Source: Dokdonella immobilis (GTDB lineage: Bacteria > Pseudomonadota > Gammaproteobacteria > Xanthomonadales > Rhodanobacteraceae). From it: a DNA stretch of 64,000 bases. Position 1 is the stretch's first letter; the number at the start of each line of letters is the position of its first letter. The notes below the pieces were generated by a model. That model was not told where the DNA came from. It saw only the letters and a program-made list of their open reading frames with translations, and did no database searches. Below are positions 9,369 to 19,400 of this stretch, one piece after another. The translations under genes were made by a program, and so were the position numbers. Location of the stretch: assembly GCF_900115085.1 (NCBI RefSeq), contig NZ_FOVF01000025.1, positions 1 through 64,000 on the forward strand. Reading direction: 5' to 3'.

Positions 9369-10643
9369 TCAGGGATGCGGTGGTGCCGAACCGGGTTCGT
9401 CCAGCGCAAATTGTATCCGGCCGTTGCCGAAGCGGATGCGCAGGTGCCGGTACCGGACCAGGTAGCGGATGCCGACCAGGGCCGCGAGCAATCCGGACGA
9501 CGCGCCGATGCCCATCGCCCAGCGCGGGCCCAGGGTGTCGGCCACCCAGCCCACGATCGGCGCGCCGATCGGCGTTCCACCCAGGGCCAGGGCAAGCAGG
9601 ATCGCAAGCACGCGGCCGCGCATGGCCGGCTCGGTGGACAGTTGCACGATGCTGTTGGCCGTGGTCATGAAGGTCTGGGCCGAGGCCCCGACCAGCACCA
9701 GCACCAGGCCGAACAGCACGTGATTGGGCATGCTGGCCGCAACGACCATGCCCAGGCCGAAGGCGGTCGCGCCAATCAGCAGCAGCGACAGGCGCGGACT
9801 GGCGCGGCGCGCGGACATCAGCGCTCCCGCTACCGATCCGATGGCCATGGTAGAGATCAGCAGGCCATATTGTCCGGCACCACCGTGGAACACGGTCACC
9901 GACATGGTCGAGATGTAGATCGGAAAGTTCAGGCCGAACGTGGCGATCAGGAACAGCATGGTCAGGATCGCCACCAGGTCCGGTCGTTTCCAGACGTAGC
10001 GAAACCCTTCGAGCAGGCTGCCGCGCGAACGCACGGCGCGCGCGTGGCGGCGCAGTTCGCCGACGCGCAACAGGCTCAGCGAAGCGATCACCGCGGCGAA
10101 CGAGACCGCATTGAGTACGAACACCCAGCCCGAACCGATCACCGCGATCAACAGTCCGGCCACGGCCGGGCCGATCAGCCGCGCCGCATTGAACGAGGTG
10201 GAATTGAGGGCCACCGCGTTCGAAAGCTCCGATTCGGCGACCATGTCGGAGACGAAGGTCTGCCGTGCCGGCGCGTCGAAGGCGGTCACGCAGCCGAGCA
10301 GGAAGGCGAAGACGTGCACGTGCCAGAGCTCGGCGAGCCCGCTGATGGTCAACAGGCCGAGGCCCAGGGCGAGCAGGCCCATGCAGGTCTGGGTCAGCAT
10401 CAACAGCCGGCGCCGGTCGAAATGGTCGGCGACGAAGCCGGTCAGCGGCAACAGGAGCAACGGTGGACCGAATTGCAGGGCCATGACGATGCCGACCGCG
10501 GTTGCATTTCTGTCGGTCAGTTCCGCCAGCACCAGCCAGTCCTGCGCGGTGCGCTGCATCCAGGTACCGATGTTGGAGACGAAGGCGCCGGCCGCCCAGA
10601 TGCGGAAATTGATGGCACGCAGCGAGCGGAAGGTACCGCTCAC
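9369..10643 (-). CDS. MFS transporter (EntS/MFS_3-like exporter)
   Basis: A 424-aa major-facilitator inner-membrane protein with about 12 hydrophobic segments. It opens with a sequence like FRIWAAGAFVSNIGTWMQ, typical of the EntS-like MFS_3 branch of drug or siderophore exporters, and has the loop motif GFVADHFDRRRLL. I chose the GTG at 10643 because GGAGG lies 9 nt upstream and it gives the family's usual length. The open frame extends another 62 codons, but that part is Pro/Arg-rich and not membrane-protein-like. Substrate unknown. It is divergent from mazG. Confidence 0.85.
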   Translation of the reverse strand: MSGTFRSLRAINFRIWAAGAFVSNIGTWMQRTAQDWLVLAELTDRNATAVGIVMALQFGPPLLLLPLTGFVADHFDRRRLLMLTQTCMGLLALGLGLLTISGLAELWHVHVFAFLLGCVTAFDAPARQTFVSDMVAESELSNAVALNSTSFNAARLIGPAVAGLLIAVIGSGWVFVLNAVSFAAVIASLSLLRVGELRRHARAVRSRGSLLEGFRYVWKRPDLVAILTMLFLIATFGLNFPIYISTMSVTVFHGGAGQYGLLISTMAIGSVAGALMSARRASPRLSLLLIGATAFGLGMVVAASMPNHVLFGLVLVLVGASAQTFMTTANSIVQLSTEPAMRGRVLAILLALALGGTPIGAPIVGWVADTLGPRWAMGIGASSGLLAALVGIRYLVRYRHLRIRFGNGRIQFALDEPGSAPPHP

Positions 10644-10870
10644 CGGCGGCGGCCTCCGTCGCACGAGTTCGCCACGACCGGACCCGCCGGCCGCTCGGCC
10701 TCCCGTCTGACATTGCGTGTGGCGGTCCCGCCCGCCCTGTCTGGCCGCACGCGGCGGCGGAGGTGGTGCGTATTCATGCTCGCGCCCGGGGCGTTTGCGG
10801 GGTTGGCGTGGGTCCGCCGAATCCCGCACTCTAGGCGGACTGATACTGGCGCAGAATTCCTGGAGTTGCG

Positions 10871-11656
10871 ATGCATACGATTGACGACCTGCTTGCCATC
10901 ATGGCGCGATTGCGCGATCCCGTGAACGGTTGTCCCTGGGACGTCAAACAGAACTTCGACAGCATAGTGCCCTATACCATCGAAGAGGCCTACGAGGTCG
11001 CCGACGCGGTCGACCGTCGCGACTACCGGGACCTCTGCGGCGAACTCGGCGATCTCCTGCTGCAGGTCGTCTTCCACGCCCGCATGGCCGAGGAGGCCGG
11101 ACATTTCCGCTTCGCCGACGTCGTCGCCGCCATCTGCGAAAAAATGGTGACGCGACATCCACACGTATTCGCCGACACCGGGGCCGACAGCGCCGACGAG
11201 GTGCTGACCCATTGGGAGGCGATCAAGCGCCAGGAGCGCGCCGCCCGCGGCGACGAAGATACCAGCGCACTGTCCGGCATCGCGCGCGGCATGCCCGAAT
11301 GGCAACGCGCGATCAAGCTGCAGAAGCGCGCCGCCAGCGTCGGTTTCGACTGGCCCGACGTGCAGCCGGTGTTCGCCAAGTTGCATGAGGAAATCGACGA
11401 GGTCCGCGAGGCATTCGCGCAGGGCGCTGACCCGCAGCGTCTGACCGACGAAATCGGTGATGTCCTGTTCGTCTGCGCCAACCTCGCCCGGCATGCCCGG
11501 GTCGACGTATCGGCGGCGATGCGTCACGCCAATGCCAAGTTCGAGCGACGATTCCGCTGCATGGAAACGCTGGCCACCGAGGCCGGTAGCCAACTGGCCT
11601 CGCACTCGCTGACCGAGCAGGAGGCGCTATGGGATCGGGTCAAGGCACGAGAATAG
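10871..11656 (+). CDS. mazG: Nucleoside triphosphate pyrophosphohydrolase MazG
   Basis: A 261-aa all-alpha NTP pyrophosphatase with two tandem MazG modules. The first has GCPWD, EEAYEVADAV and ELGDLLLQVVFHA; the second has KLHEEIDEVREAF and DEIGDVLFVCANLARH. The EExxE and ExxD metal-binding sets are present. MazG hydrolyses all (d)NTPs to NMP and PPi and is linked to housecleaning and to lowering (p)ppGpp-associated stress in E. coli. The start is supported by GGAG 5 nt upstream. Confidence 0.93.
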   Translation: MHTIDDLLAIMARLRDPVNGCPWDVKQNFDSIVPYTIEEAYEVADAVDRRDYRDLCGELGDLLLQVVFHARMAEEAGHFRFADVVAAICEKMVTRHPHVFADTGADSADEVLTHWEAIKRQERAARGDEDTSALSGIARGMPEWQRAIKLQKRAASVGFDWPDVQPVFAKLHEEIDEVREAFAQGADPQRLTDEIGDVLFVCANLARHARVDVSAAMRHANAKFERRFRCMETLATEAGSQLASHSLTEQEALWDRVKARE

Positions 11657-11731
11657 CCAGACGGGCGTGCCGGCAGGTCGACAGCGCCACTCGGAGACCG
11701 CGCCGGTCGGCAGCGCAACGCAACCGCATTG

Positions 11732-14152
11732 CTATTCCGCGCGCAGGGCCTGCATGGGGTCGAGTCGCAGTGCACGCCGCGCCGGTATCGCAGCGGCAAG
11801 CAGGGCCGTGACCAGAAAGATCGCGATCACGCTGATCGAGGACAATGGATCGCGCGTGGCGATGCCGTAGACGAAATGTTCGAGTACGGGCGCGGCGGCG
11901 AGATAGACCGCGAGGCCCAGTCCCATGCCGACTGCCGTTGCGCGCAGCGAGCGCTGCAGAATGGTCGAGAGCACGTGGTGCGGTCTCGCTCCGAGTGCGA
12001 CGCGGACACCGATCTCGCTGCGCCGGCGCTGAACTTCGAGGGTGATCAGGCCAATCTGTCCGGACAGCGCGAGCAGTCCGGCCAACAGGGCGAGCAGACC
12101 GGTCAGGGCGAAGGCGAACTGCTGGGGTGCCAGCAACCGGTCGAGGCGCTCGATTATGCTGCCCTCATCGAATGGGACCGCAGCCGGTTCCACGGCCCAT
12201 AGGGTTTCGCGCATGGGTTTCAGCAGCAGAGTCGGATCGCCGCTGGTGCGGACGCTGAGCGTCATCGATGACATCGGTGCCTGCGCCAGAGGGACATGCA
12301 GCATCGGTTGCGCGGGTTCGCTCAGGCCATCGCTGCGGACGTCGCCGACGACGCCGACGACTTCACGCCAGGTTCGCCAGAAGCGGATGCGTCGCCCGAC
12401 CGGATCCTGCCCGGGAAAATAGCGCCGCGCCGCGGCTGCATTGATCAGCAGCACCTTTGCCGAGTCCGCGCGGTCGCGCGCATCGAAATCGCGGCCGGCG
12501 AGCAGCGGAATGCCGAGCGTGGCCAGGGCGCCGGGACTGAAGCCGTTGAGCTGGATTTCCTCATGCGTTCCTGCAGGCACGGACCGGCCTTCGACTTCGA
12601 GGCTGGTGGTCCATGCCGGCGCCAGCGGCGCGTGCTGGGTCAAGGCCACCGATTGCGCGCCGGGAATTGCCCGTGCGCGCTCGATCAGGTTGTCCATGAA
12701 TCGGACCAGCGCAGGCCAGTGCGGATATTCCTCGAGCGGTGGCATCGGATAATCGCTGGGCGGCAGATCGAGCGACACCGTGGCGACCCCTGCGGGACGC
12801 AGGCCGGGATCGATGCGGGTCAACTGGACGTAGCTGCGCAGCAGCACGCCGACGCCGAGGAGCAGGGCCATGGCCACGGCCACCTGGACGCTGACGAGGA
12901 TGCGACGCGCGGCCTCGCCGCCGATCGCGCTCGTACCGCGCGCATTGCCGAGGGCACGGGCGGGATCGATCTTCGAGGCGATCCAGGCTGGCACCGTACC
13001 GGCCAGCAAGGCCGCCAGCACCGAGGTCAGCAGGGTGAAGGCGAGTGCCGCGAGGTCCACGCGCCAGCGATCGGGCGCCAGCGCTGGCAAGGGATTGAGC
13101 GCAACCATGACCTGCAACGATGCATGGGCGAGGGCGACACCAAGCAGGCCGCCGATCAGCGCGAGGATCAGGCTCTCGGCGGCGAACTGGCGCAGCAGCC
13201 TCGCCCTGGCGGCGCCGAGACTGCTGCGCAGGCCGAGTTCGGCTTCACGTGCCCCGGCCCGGGCGATCAGCAGCATCGCGGCGTTGCAGCAGGTCAGCAG
13301 CAAAAGGATGCCCACCGCGGCGGCCAGCATGCCCAGCGGACGCTTGATGTCGGCCAGCAGAAAGGCGTGCATGCCGACGACGCGGGCGTTGCGGCCGACA
13401 TTTTCCTCGGGGTATTCCGACTCCAGCGCCGAGGCGATGCGACGCATGTCCTGGTCGGCCTGGTCGATGGTCGTGCCCGCAGCGAGCCGGGCGACAACAC
13501 TGAGGCTGTGCACGCCGCGCTCTTCGAGGAAGTTCTTCTGGGTCGGCACGACCGGCCGCCAGATATCGCCGCGCAAGGCCCAGGGGCCCCCGGCCGGCAT
13601 CACGCCGATGATCTCGGTCGAGGCGCCATCGATCTCGAGGCGTTGGCCGACCACCGTCGGGTCGGCGCCGAACGACCCGCGCCACAAGCCCTCGCTGAGC
13701 ATCGCCACGGGCGCCGCGCCGAGCCTGTCGTCGCTGTCCTGGAAATCACGACCGAGAATCGGCGTCACGCCGAGGGTAGCCGCCAGGTCGTGGGTCACGT
13801 TGAGGGCGAGAATCCGCCGCGGCGATCCGCCGGGCGTGGCCAGACTCGCATTGCTGCGGGCATAGGCGCCGATGCGGGCCAGGGTCCGGGTTCGTGCGCG
13901 CCAGTCGGCCAGGTCCGGGAACGAAGCGCCGCCAGTCAATTCGCCGTTGGCGAGGTCGGTCTCCCAGACATAGACGAGGCGTTCCGGATCCGCATACGGC
14001 AGGGCCTGCATGAGTACCGGCCGCATCACGCTGAACATCGCCGTCGCGCTGCCGATACCAAGGGCGAGCACGGCGATCAGCAGGGCATTCGAGCCGGGAC
14101 GGCGCCAGGCCGAACGCCAGCCAGCCAGAAGATCGTCAAGGAACGCGGCCAT
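11732..14152 (-). CDS. MacB/FtsX-type ABC transporter permease (orphan, ADOP-like)
   Basis: An 806-aa inner-membrane protein with the duplicated permease plan: helix, large MacB-type periplasmic domain (about 35-250), three FtsX helices, a second periplasmic domain and a final FtsX block. The N-terminal LLIAVLALGIGSATAMFSV and the SASFPDL/LGRDF-type periplasmic motifs match the orphan duplicated permeases common in acidobacteria and Xanthomonadales. No ABC ATPase gene is adjacent, so a partner must be encoded elsewhere. Start at ATG 14152, preceded by GGGAG 6 nt upstream. It is divergent from the GSGD-repeat protein. Confidence 0.85.
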   Translation of the reverse strand: MAAFLDDLLAGWRSAWRRPGSNALLIAVLALGIGSATAMFSVMRPVLMQALPYADPERLVYVWETDLANGELTGGASFPDLADWRARTRTLARIGAYARSNASLATPGGSPRRILALNVTHDLAATLGVTPILGRDFQDSDDRLGAAPVAMLSEGLWRGSFGADPTVVGQRLEIDGASTEIIGVMPAGGPWALRGDIWRPVVPTQKNFLEERGVHSLSVVARLAAGTTIDQADQDMRRIASALESEYPEENVGRNARVVGMHAFLLADIKRPLGMLAAAVGILLLLTCCNAAMLLIARAGAREAELGLRSSLGAARARLLRQFAAESLILALIGGLLGVALAHASLQVMVALNPLPALAPDRWRVDLAALAFTLLTSVLAALLAGTVPAWIASKIDPARALGNARGTSAIGGEAARRILVSVQVAVAMALLLGVGVLLRSYVQLTRIDPGLRPAGVATVSLDLPPSDYPMPPLEEYPHWPALVRFMDNLIERARAIPGAQSVALTQHAPLAPAWTTSLEVEGRSVPAGTHEEIQLNGFSPGALATLGIPLLAGRDFDARDRADSAKVLLINAAAARRYFPGQDPVGRRIRFWRTWREVVGVVGDVRSDGLSEPAQPMLHVPLAQAPMSSMTLSVRTSGDPTLLLKPMRETLWAVEPAAVPFDEGSIIERLDRLLAPQQFAFALTGLLALLAGLLALSGQIGLITLEVQRRRSEIGVRVALGARPHHVLSTILQRSLRATAVGMGLGLAVYLAAAPVLEHFVYGIATRDPLSSISVIAIFLVTALLAAAIPARRALRLDPMQALRAE

Positions 14153-14444
14153 GATTTCTCCCGATGGCAGGCTGGGGGTGGTGGCACCGGATGCGAATGA
14201 CACTTCGCTGGCAAAGCCATTGGCAGGATTCGTGCCAGACGCAAACGGTCACGGATCGGCATGGCACGGTGGCCGATGAGGCACTGGCACGTTCGCGCCT
14301 GTCCGGAATCGTGCAGCGGGATGCCCTGCAATGGACACCGTGTCCGCAATCCCGATCGAGCAAAACTGCTCCGAGCGCAACCGCGGCTTAAACCATTCGC
14401 GCTTGCACCGTATCCAATTTCCTACCCACCCTCAGGAAACTCCC

Positions 14445-15272
14445 ATGCGCTGGATAGTCCTTGCTTCCCTGTTGATCGCTTCCGGGCCGGCCCTGGCAAC
14501 GAACTGCGAACACGAGGCCGACCGATCATTCGATGTCGATGCCGCCGGTCTGCGCACCCTGGCCACGCATTTCGGCTCGACCGACCTGCGCCTGCGCGGC
14601 GTTCCGGGCCTGGCCAAGGTCGAGGTCCGTGCGCGTGCCTGCGCGTCCGATGCCGACGATCTCGATCGACTCGTGCTCAATCATCGCGTCGACGGCGACC
14701 GCCTGGTCGTCGAGAGCGAACGGCATCGCGGCTCTTTCTCGTTCTCGATCTTCGGCTCGCACTATGCCTACCTCGATATCGAGATCCGCATGCCGGCCAG
14801 CCTGGCCGTCGAGGTCGACAGCGGTTCCGGCGACATCGATGCGCGTGACCTGGCCAGCCTCGAGTTCGATGCCGGATCGGGCGACCTCAATGTGCAGAAC
14901 ATCGCTGGCGAACTGGTCGTCAGCGTCGGCTCCGGCGACGTCGAGGGTTCGGACATTGGCCGCTTCCATCTCAAGTCAACCGGCTCCGGCGACATCACCC
15001 TGGACGACATCCGCGGTGATGTCGAGGTCGGTGGCGTCGGCTCCGGCGACCTGACGTTCCGCAAGGTCGGTGGCAGCGTGCGCATCGATCACGTCGGCTC
15101 GGGCGATGTCGACCTGCGCGATGTCACCGGCGACGTCACGCTCGACTCGATCGGTTCGGGCGATCTCGATGCGGCCGATGTGCGCGGCAACCTGACCGTG
15201 AAATCGAGCGGCAGCGGCGACGTCTACCACCGAAACATCGGCGGCAAGGTCGACGTGCCGGATTCGGACTGA
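14445..15272 (+). CDS. Exported GSGD-repeat protein (DUF4097/GIN-type beta-solenoid)
   Basis: A 275-aa protein with a signal peptide (about 1-20, cleavage after ALA). An N-terminal region of about 95 residues is followed by eight repeats of 17-19 residues, each opening with GSGD and continuing with alternating hydrophobic/polar residues. This is the pattern of a right-handed beta-solenoid as in putative adhesin (DUF4097/DUF2807) proteins. AGGAAA precedes the ATG. It is expected in the periplasm or on the cell surface. The function is not known. Its divergence from the orphan permease may or may not be meaningful. Confidence 0.75.
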   Translation: MRWIVLASLLIASGPALATNCEHEADRSFDVDAAGLRTLATHFGSTDLRLRGVPGLAKVEVRARACASDADDLDRLVLNHRVDGDRLVVESERHRGSFSFSIFGSHYAYLDIEIRMPASLAVEVDSGSGDIDARDLASLEFDAGSGDLNVQNIAGELVVSVGSGDVEGSDIGRFHLKSTGSGDITLDDIRGDVEVGGVGSGDLTFRKVGGSVRIDHVGSGDVDLRDVTGDVTLDSIGSGDLDAADVRGNLTVKSSGSGDVYHRNIGGKVDVPDSD

Positions 15273-15382
15273 TCGGCGCGCGCCGAGAGCGGCCGCAGCG
15301 AACCGCTCAGTCGGGTCGTGCGGCCGCATGCGCTTCGGCCGGGCCGGCGTTGATTTCGCCTGACCCGGTCGCGGCCGCGGAT

Positions 15383-16342
15383 TCAGGCGATCTTGAAAGC
15401 GCCGTAACCGCGCAGGCGCTCGTAGCGCTGCTCGAGCAGGGTTGCGACGTCGAGCTGTTCGAGGCTGTTCAACTGGCCGAGCAGGACCGCCTTGAGGCGA
15501 ATCGCCATCGAGTGCGGGTTGCGGTGGGCGCCGCCAAGCGGCTCGCGCACGACCTTGTCGATCAGGCCGAGTTCGAGCAGCCGAGGCGCCGTGATGCTGA
15601 GCGCCTCGGCGGCGTCCTTGGCCTTCTCGGCGGTCTTCCACAGGATCGATGCGCAGCCTTCCGGTGAAATGACCGAATAGGTCGAGTACTGCAGCATGAT
15701 CGTGCGATCGCCGACGCCGATGGCGAGGGCGCCGCCGGAACCGCCTTCGCCGATCACCGTGCACAGGATCGGCACCTTCAGCTCCGACATCTCGATCAGG
15801 TTGCGCGCGATCGCCTCGGACTGGCCGCGCTCCTCGGCGCCGACGCCCGGATAGGCGCCTGGCGTGTCGATGAAGGTCAGCAGCGGCAACTTGAAGCGCT
15901 CGGCCATCTTCATGAGGCGCAGGGCCTTGCGATAGCCTTCCGGCCGCGGCATGCCGAAATTGCGCCGGATCTTGGCCTTGGTGTCGCGCCCCTTCTGATG
16001 GCCGATGATGACCACGCTGCGGCCGTCGATGCGGCCGATGCCCCCGACGATCGCGGCGTCGTCGGCATAGGCGCGATCACCGGCGAGTTCGTGGAACTCC
16101 TCGCACATGACCTTGATGTAGTCGAGCGTGAACGGGCGCGCCGGATGGCGTGCAATCTGGGCGATCTGCCAGGCGCTGAGGTTGCGGAAGATCTCGGCCG
16201 TGCGTGTCTTCAGCTTGGCCTGCAGCTTGCCGATTTCCTCCTCGATGTTGAAGGCCTGGCCATGGCTGGCATGGCGCAGCTCCTGGATTCGGGCCTCCAG
16301 TTCGCCAATCGGTGCTTCGAATTCGAGGAAGTTCGGGTTCAT
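15383..16342 (-). CDS. accA: Acetyl-CoA carboxylase carboxyltransferase subunit alpha
   Basis: A 319-aa subunit of the carboxyltransferase that moves CO2 from biotinylated AccB to acetyl-CoA in the first step of fatty acid synthesis. It opens with a helical N-terminal region ([17 protein letters not shown]) and contains the carboxyltransferase core with [27 protein letters not shown] and [15 protein letters not shown]. Length matches E. coli AccA (319). It lies 92 bp downstream of dnaE on the same strand, the usual arrangement, and has its own promoter-like -10 box. Confidence 0.97.
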   Translation of the reverse strand: MNPNFLEFEAPIGELEARIQELRHASHGQAFNIEEEIGKLQAKLKTRTAEIFRNLSAWQIAQIARHPARPFTLDYIKVMCEEFHELAGDRAYADDAAIVGGIGRIDGRSVVIIGHQKGRDTKAKIRRNFGMPRPEGYRKALRLMKMAERFKLPLLTFIDTPGAYPGVGAEERGQSEAIARNLIEMSELKVPILCTVIGEGGSGGALAIGVGDRTIMLQYSTYSVISPEGCASILWKTAEKAKDAAEALSITAPRLLELGLIDKVVREPLGGAHRNPHSMAIRLKAVLLGQLNSLEQLDVATLLEQRYERLRGYGAFKIA

Positions 16343-16370
16343 TCAGCGATGTTTGAATCAGAAGAGCGCG

Positions 16371-16376
16371 AGTATA
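16371..16376 (-). promoter_or_regulatory. Candidate -10 box (TATACT) for accA
   Basis: On the minus strand TATACT lies about 30 nt upstream of the accA ATG, in the dnaE-accA gap. No strong -35 is seen at 17 nt, so this is a candidate internal promoter only. Confidence 0.45.
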
Positions 16377-16433
16377 GCGGGTCGAACGCCCGTGCAGTGC
16401 AACGTTCCCAGGCTCGCGGAATGTCCCGTCAAG

Positions 16434-19400
16434 TCATTGGCCGTAAACGAATTCGGCGCCGAGGACGCCATCGAGGTCGGCCACAGTGCGGGCCAGGGTC
16501 GGGCTCGCGCGCACGCGCCATTCGGGACCGAGTTCGATTTCACCCCGTCCGCTCTGGTTGCTGAAGGCGATCCGCACCGTGGTGCTGCCGCCGCGGCAGG
16601 TCTCGAGAACCTCGTACAGGCGCGAGGCGAAGTCGTTGCCGATGCCGTTGACACGCACGCGCAGGACGCGCGCCTGGCGCTCGCAAGCGGACTCGATCGT
16701 GGCGACGCGTTGCGTGCGCAGTTGGTAGTTGCCGGAAAAATCATCGATCGACAGCGAGCCCTCGAACACGAGGATCGCGTCGCGAGTCAGCAGTGGCGCG
16801 AATTCTGTCCAGGATTCGCGATAGAGGACGGCTTCGAAGCGACCCGAATAATCCTCGACCTGGACGAAGGCGCGCGACTCGCCCTGTTTGCGCAGGCTGA
16901 CGACGGATCCAGCCAGGATGAAGGCCTGCTGGCTGCCGCCATAGCGACCACGCCCCTCCTGGGGTTTGTAGAGCCTGCCGACTTCACCGATCGGGCAGGT
17001 CGTGACGCGCGCCAGCAGCTCACGCCAGGCGTCGGTCGGATGACCGGAAAGATAGTGGCCGAGCGTGTCGCGCTCGCCAGCCAGGCGTCGCTCCGCAGGC
17101 CAGTCGTCGACCTCGACGAGTTCGAGCGGAGCGGCGGCCGGGCTGCTGCTGCCGAACATGTCGTTCTGGCCGGCCAGGGCATCGCGGGCCAGTTGCTCGG
17201 CCGCGCGCATGGCTTCGGGCAGCTGCGCCAGCAGGCTCGCGCGGTTCTTCGCCAGCGCATCCATCGAGCCGGACAGGATCAGGGCTTCGAGCGTGCGCTT
17301 GTTGATTTTCTGGGCGTCGACCCGCACGCAGAAGTCGCCAAGGTCCCGGAACGCGCCGGCGCGCTCGCGCGCCTCGACGACGTTGTCGATCGCCCCTTCG
17401 CCGACGCCCTTGATCGCGCCGAGGCCGTAGCGGATCGTCTTCGAGGCGGAGGACCGGTCGGACGGATCGAGGGCGCGGAACTTGTGTCCGGAGCTGTTGA
17501 TGTCCGGGGGCAGGACCTCGAGGCCGAGCGCGCGCGCCTCGCCGAGCAGGTTGACCACCTTGTCCGTGTTGTCCATGTCGGCCGACAGCACCGCCGCCAT
17601 GAACTCGGCCGGATAGTGGGTCTTCAGCCAGGCGGTCTGGTAGGAGACCAGCGCATAGGCCGCCGCATGCGACTTGTTGAATCCGTAGCCGGCGAACTTC
17701 TCCATGGTGTCGAACACCGCATCGGCCATGCGTTCGTCGACGCCGTTCTTCGCCGCGCCCTCGCGGAAGATGGCGCGGTGGCGGGCCATCTCCTCGACCT
17801 TCTTCTTGCCCATCGCCCGGCGCAGCAGGTCGGCGCCGCCGAGCGAATAGCCGCCCACGATCTGGGCCATCTGCATGACCTGTTCCTGGTAGACCATGAT
17901 GCCGTAGGTCTCACGCAGGACCGGCTCGACGCGCCGGTCGGGGTATTCGATGGCCTCGCTGCCGTGCTTGCGCTTGCAGTAGCTCGGAATCAGGTCCATC
18001 GGGCCCGGTCGGTACAACGCGCCGAGCGCGATCAGGTCCTCGAAGCGGTCCGGCTTGGCATCCTTGAGCATGCCCTGCATGCCGCGCGACTCGAACTGGA
18101 ACACCGCAATCGTCTGGGCGCGCTTGAACAGCGCATAGACGGCTTCGTCGTCGAGCGGCAGCTGGCTGATGTCGAGCGGCGCTTCGCCGGTCTTCGCACG
18201 ACGCTCGTTGATCGCCTTGACCGTCCAGTCGATGATGGTCAGCGTGCGCAGGCCGAGGAAGTCGAACTTGACCAGGCCGACTTTCTCGACGTCGTCCTTG
18301 TCGAACTGGGTGACCACGCCGTCGCCGCCGGCTTCGCTGTACAGCGGCGCGTAGTCGGTCAGCGGTCCCGGTGCGATGACGACGCCACCGGCATGCTTGC
18401 CGGCGTTGCGGGTCAGGTCCTCGAGCTTGAGGGCAAGGTCGACGAGGTCGTGCACAGCATCGTCGGTCTCGTAGAGTTCCCTGAACTCGGCGACCACGCG
18501 GTCCGGTTCCTTGCGCGATTTTTCGCTGCGACCGAGGACGTCGCCGAGACTCAGGTCGAGCGGACGCATCGGGATCAGCTTGGCGATACGGTCGACCTGG
18601 CCATACGGCATGCCGAGCACGCGGCCGCTGTCGCGCAGCACGGCCTTGGCCGCCATCGTGCCGAAGGTGATGATCTGGCTGACATGGTCGCGCCCGTATT
18701 TCGCCGCCACGTACTCGATCACGCGGTCGCGCTTGTCCATGCAGAAGTCGATGTCGAAGTCGGGCATCGACACGCGTTCGGGATTGAGGAAGCGCTCGAA
18801 CAGCAGGCCGTAACGGAGCGGGTCGATGTCGGTGATTCCGAGCGCCCAGGCGACCACCGAGCCAGCGCCCGAGCCGCGTCCGGGACCGACCGGGATGTCG
18901 TGCTGCTTGGCCCAGTTGATGAAGTCGGCGACGATCAGGAAGTAGCCCGGGAAACCCATCTCGACGATGACATCGACTTCGGTCTCGAGTCGACGCGCGT
19001 AGTCCTCGCGCGTGAAGCCCGCTGCCGGAGCCTGCGTGTCCAGGCGAGCGACCAGGCCCTCACGCGACTGCGTGCGGATCCAGGAATCCAGGGTGAATCC
19101 GGCCGGGATCGGGAAATCGGGCAGGAAGTAGGTGCCGAAGCTCAACTCGAGATTGCAGCGCTTGGCCAGTTCGACGGTGTTCTCGAGCGCCTGCGGCAGG
19201 TCGGCGAACAACGCGCGCATCTGCGCCGGCGATTTCAGGTACTGCTCGGCCGAATACAGCTTCGGGCGCTTCGGGTCGGCCAGCACGCGACCATCGTGGA
19301 TGCAGACTCGTGCCTCGTGCGCCTCGAAATCCTCGTGCTCGAGAAAGCGCACGTCGTTGCTGGCAATGACCGGCACGTCGAGTTCCACGGCAAGGGCCAC

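Noticed and set aside
10644-10829. N-terminal extension of the MFS transporter
   Set aside because: The extra 62 codons are Pro/Arg-rich. A GTG with GGAGG 9 nt upstream gives the normal family length.
12296-14200. 634-aa plus-strand open frame opposite the orphan permease
   Set aside because: Antisense to a protein with clear MacB/FtsX features; low-complexity Gln/Arg/Gly content.
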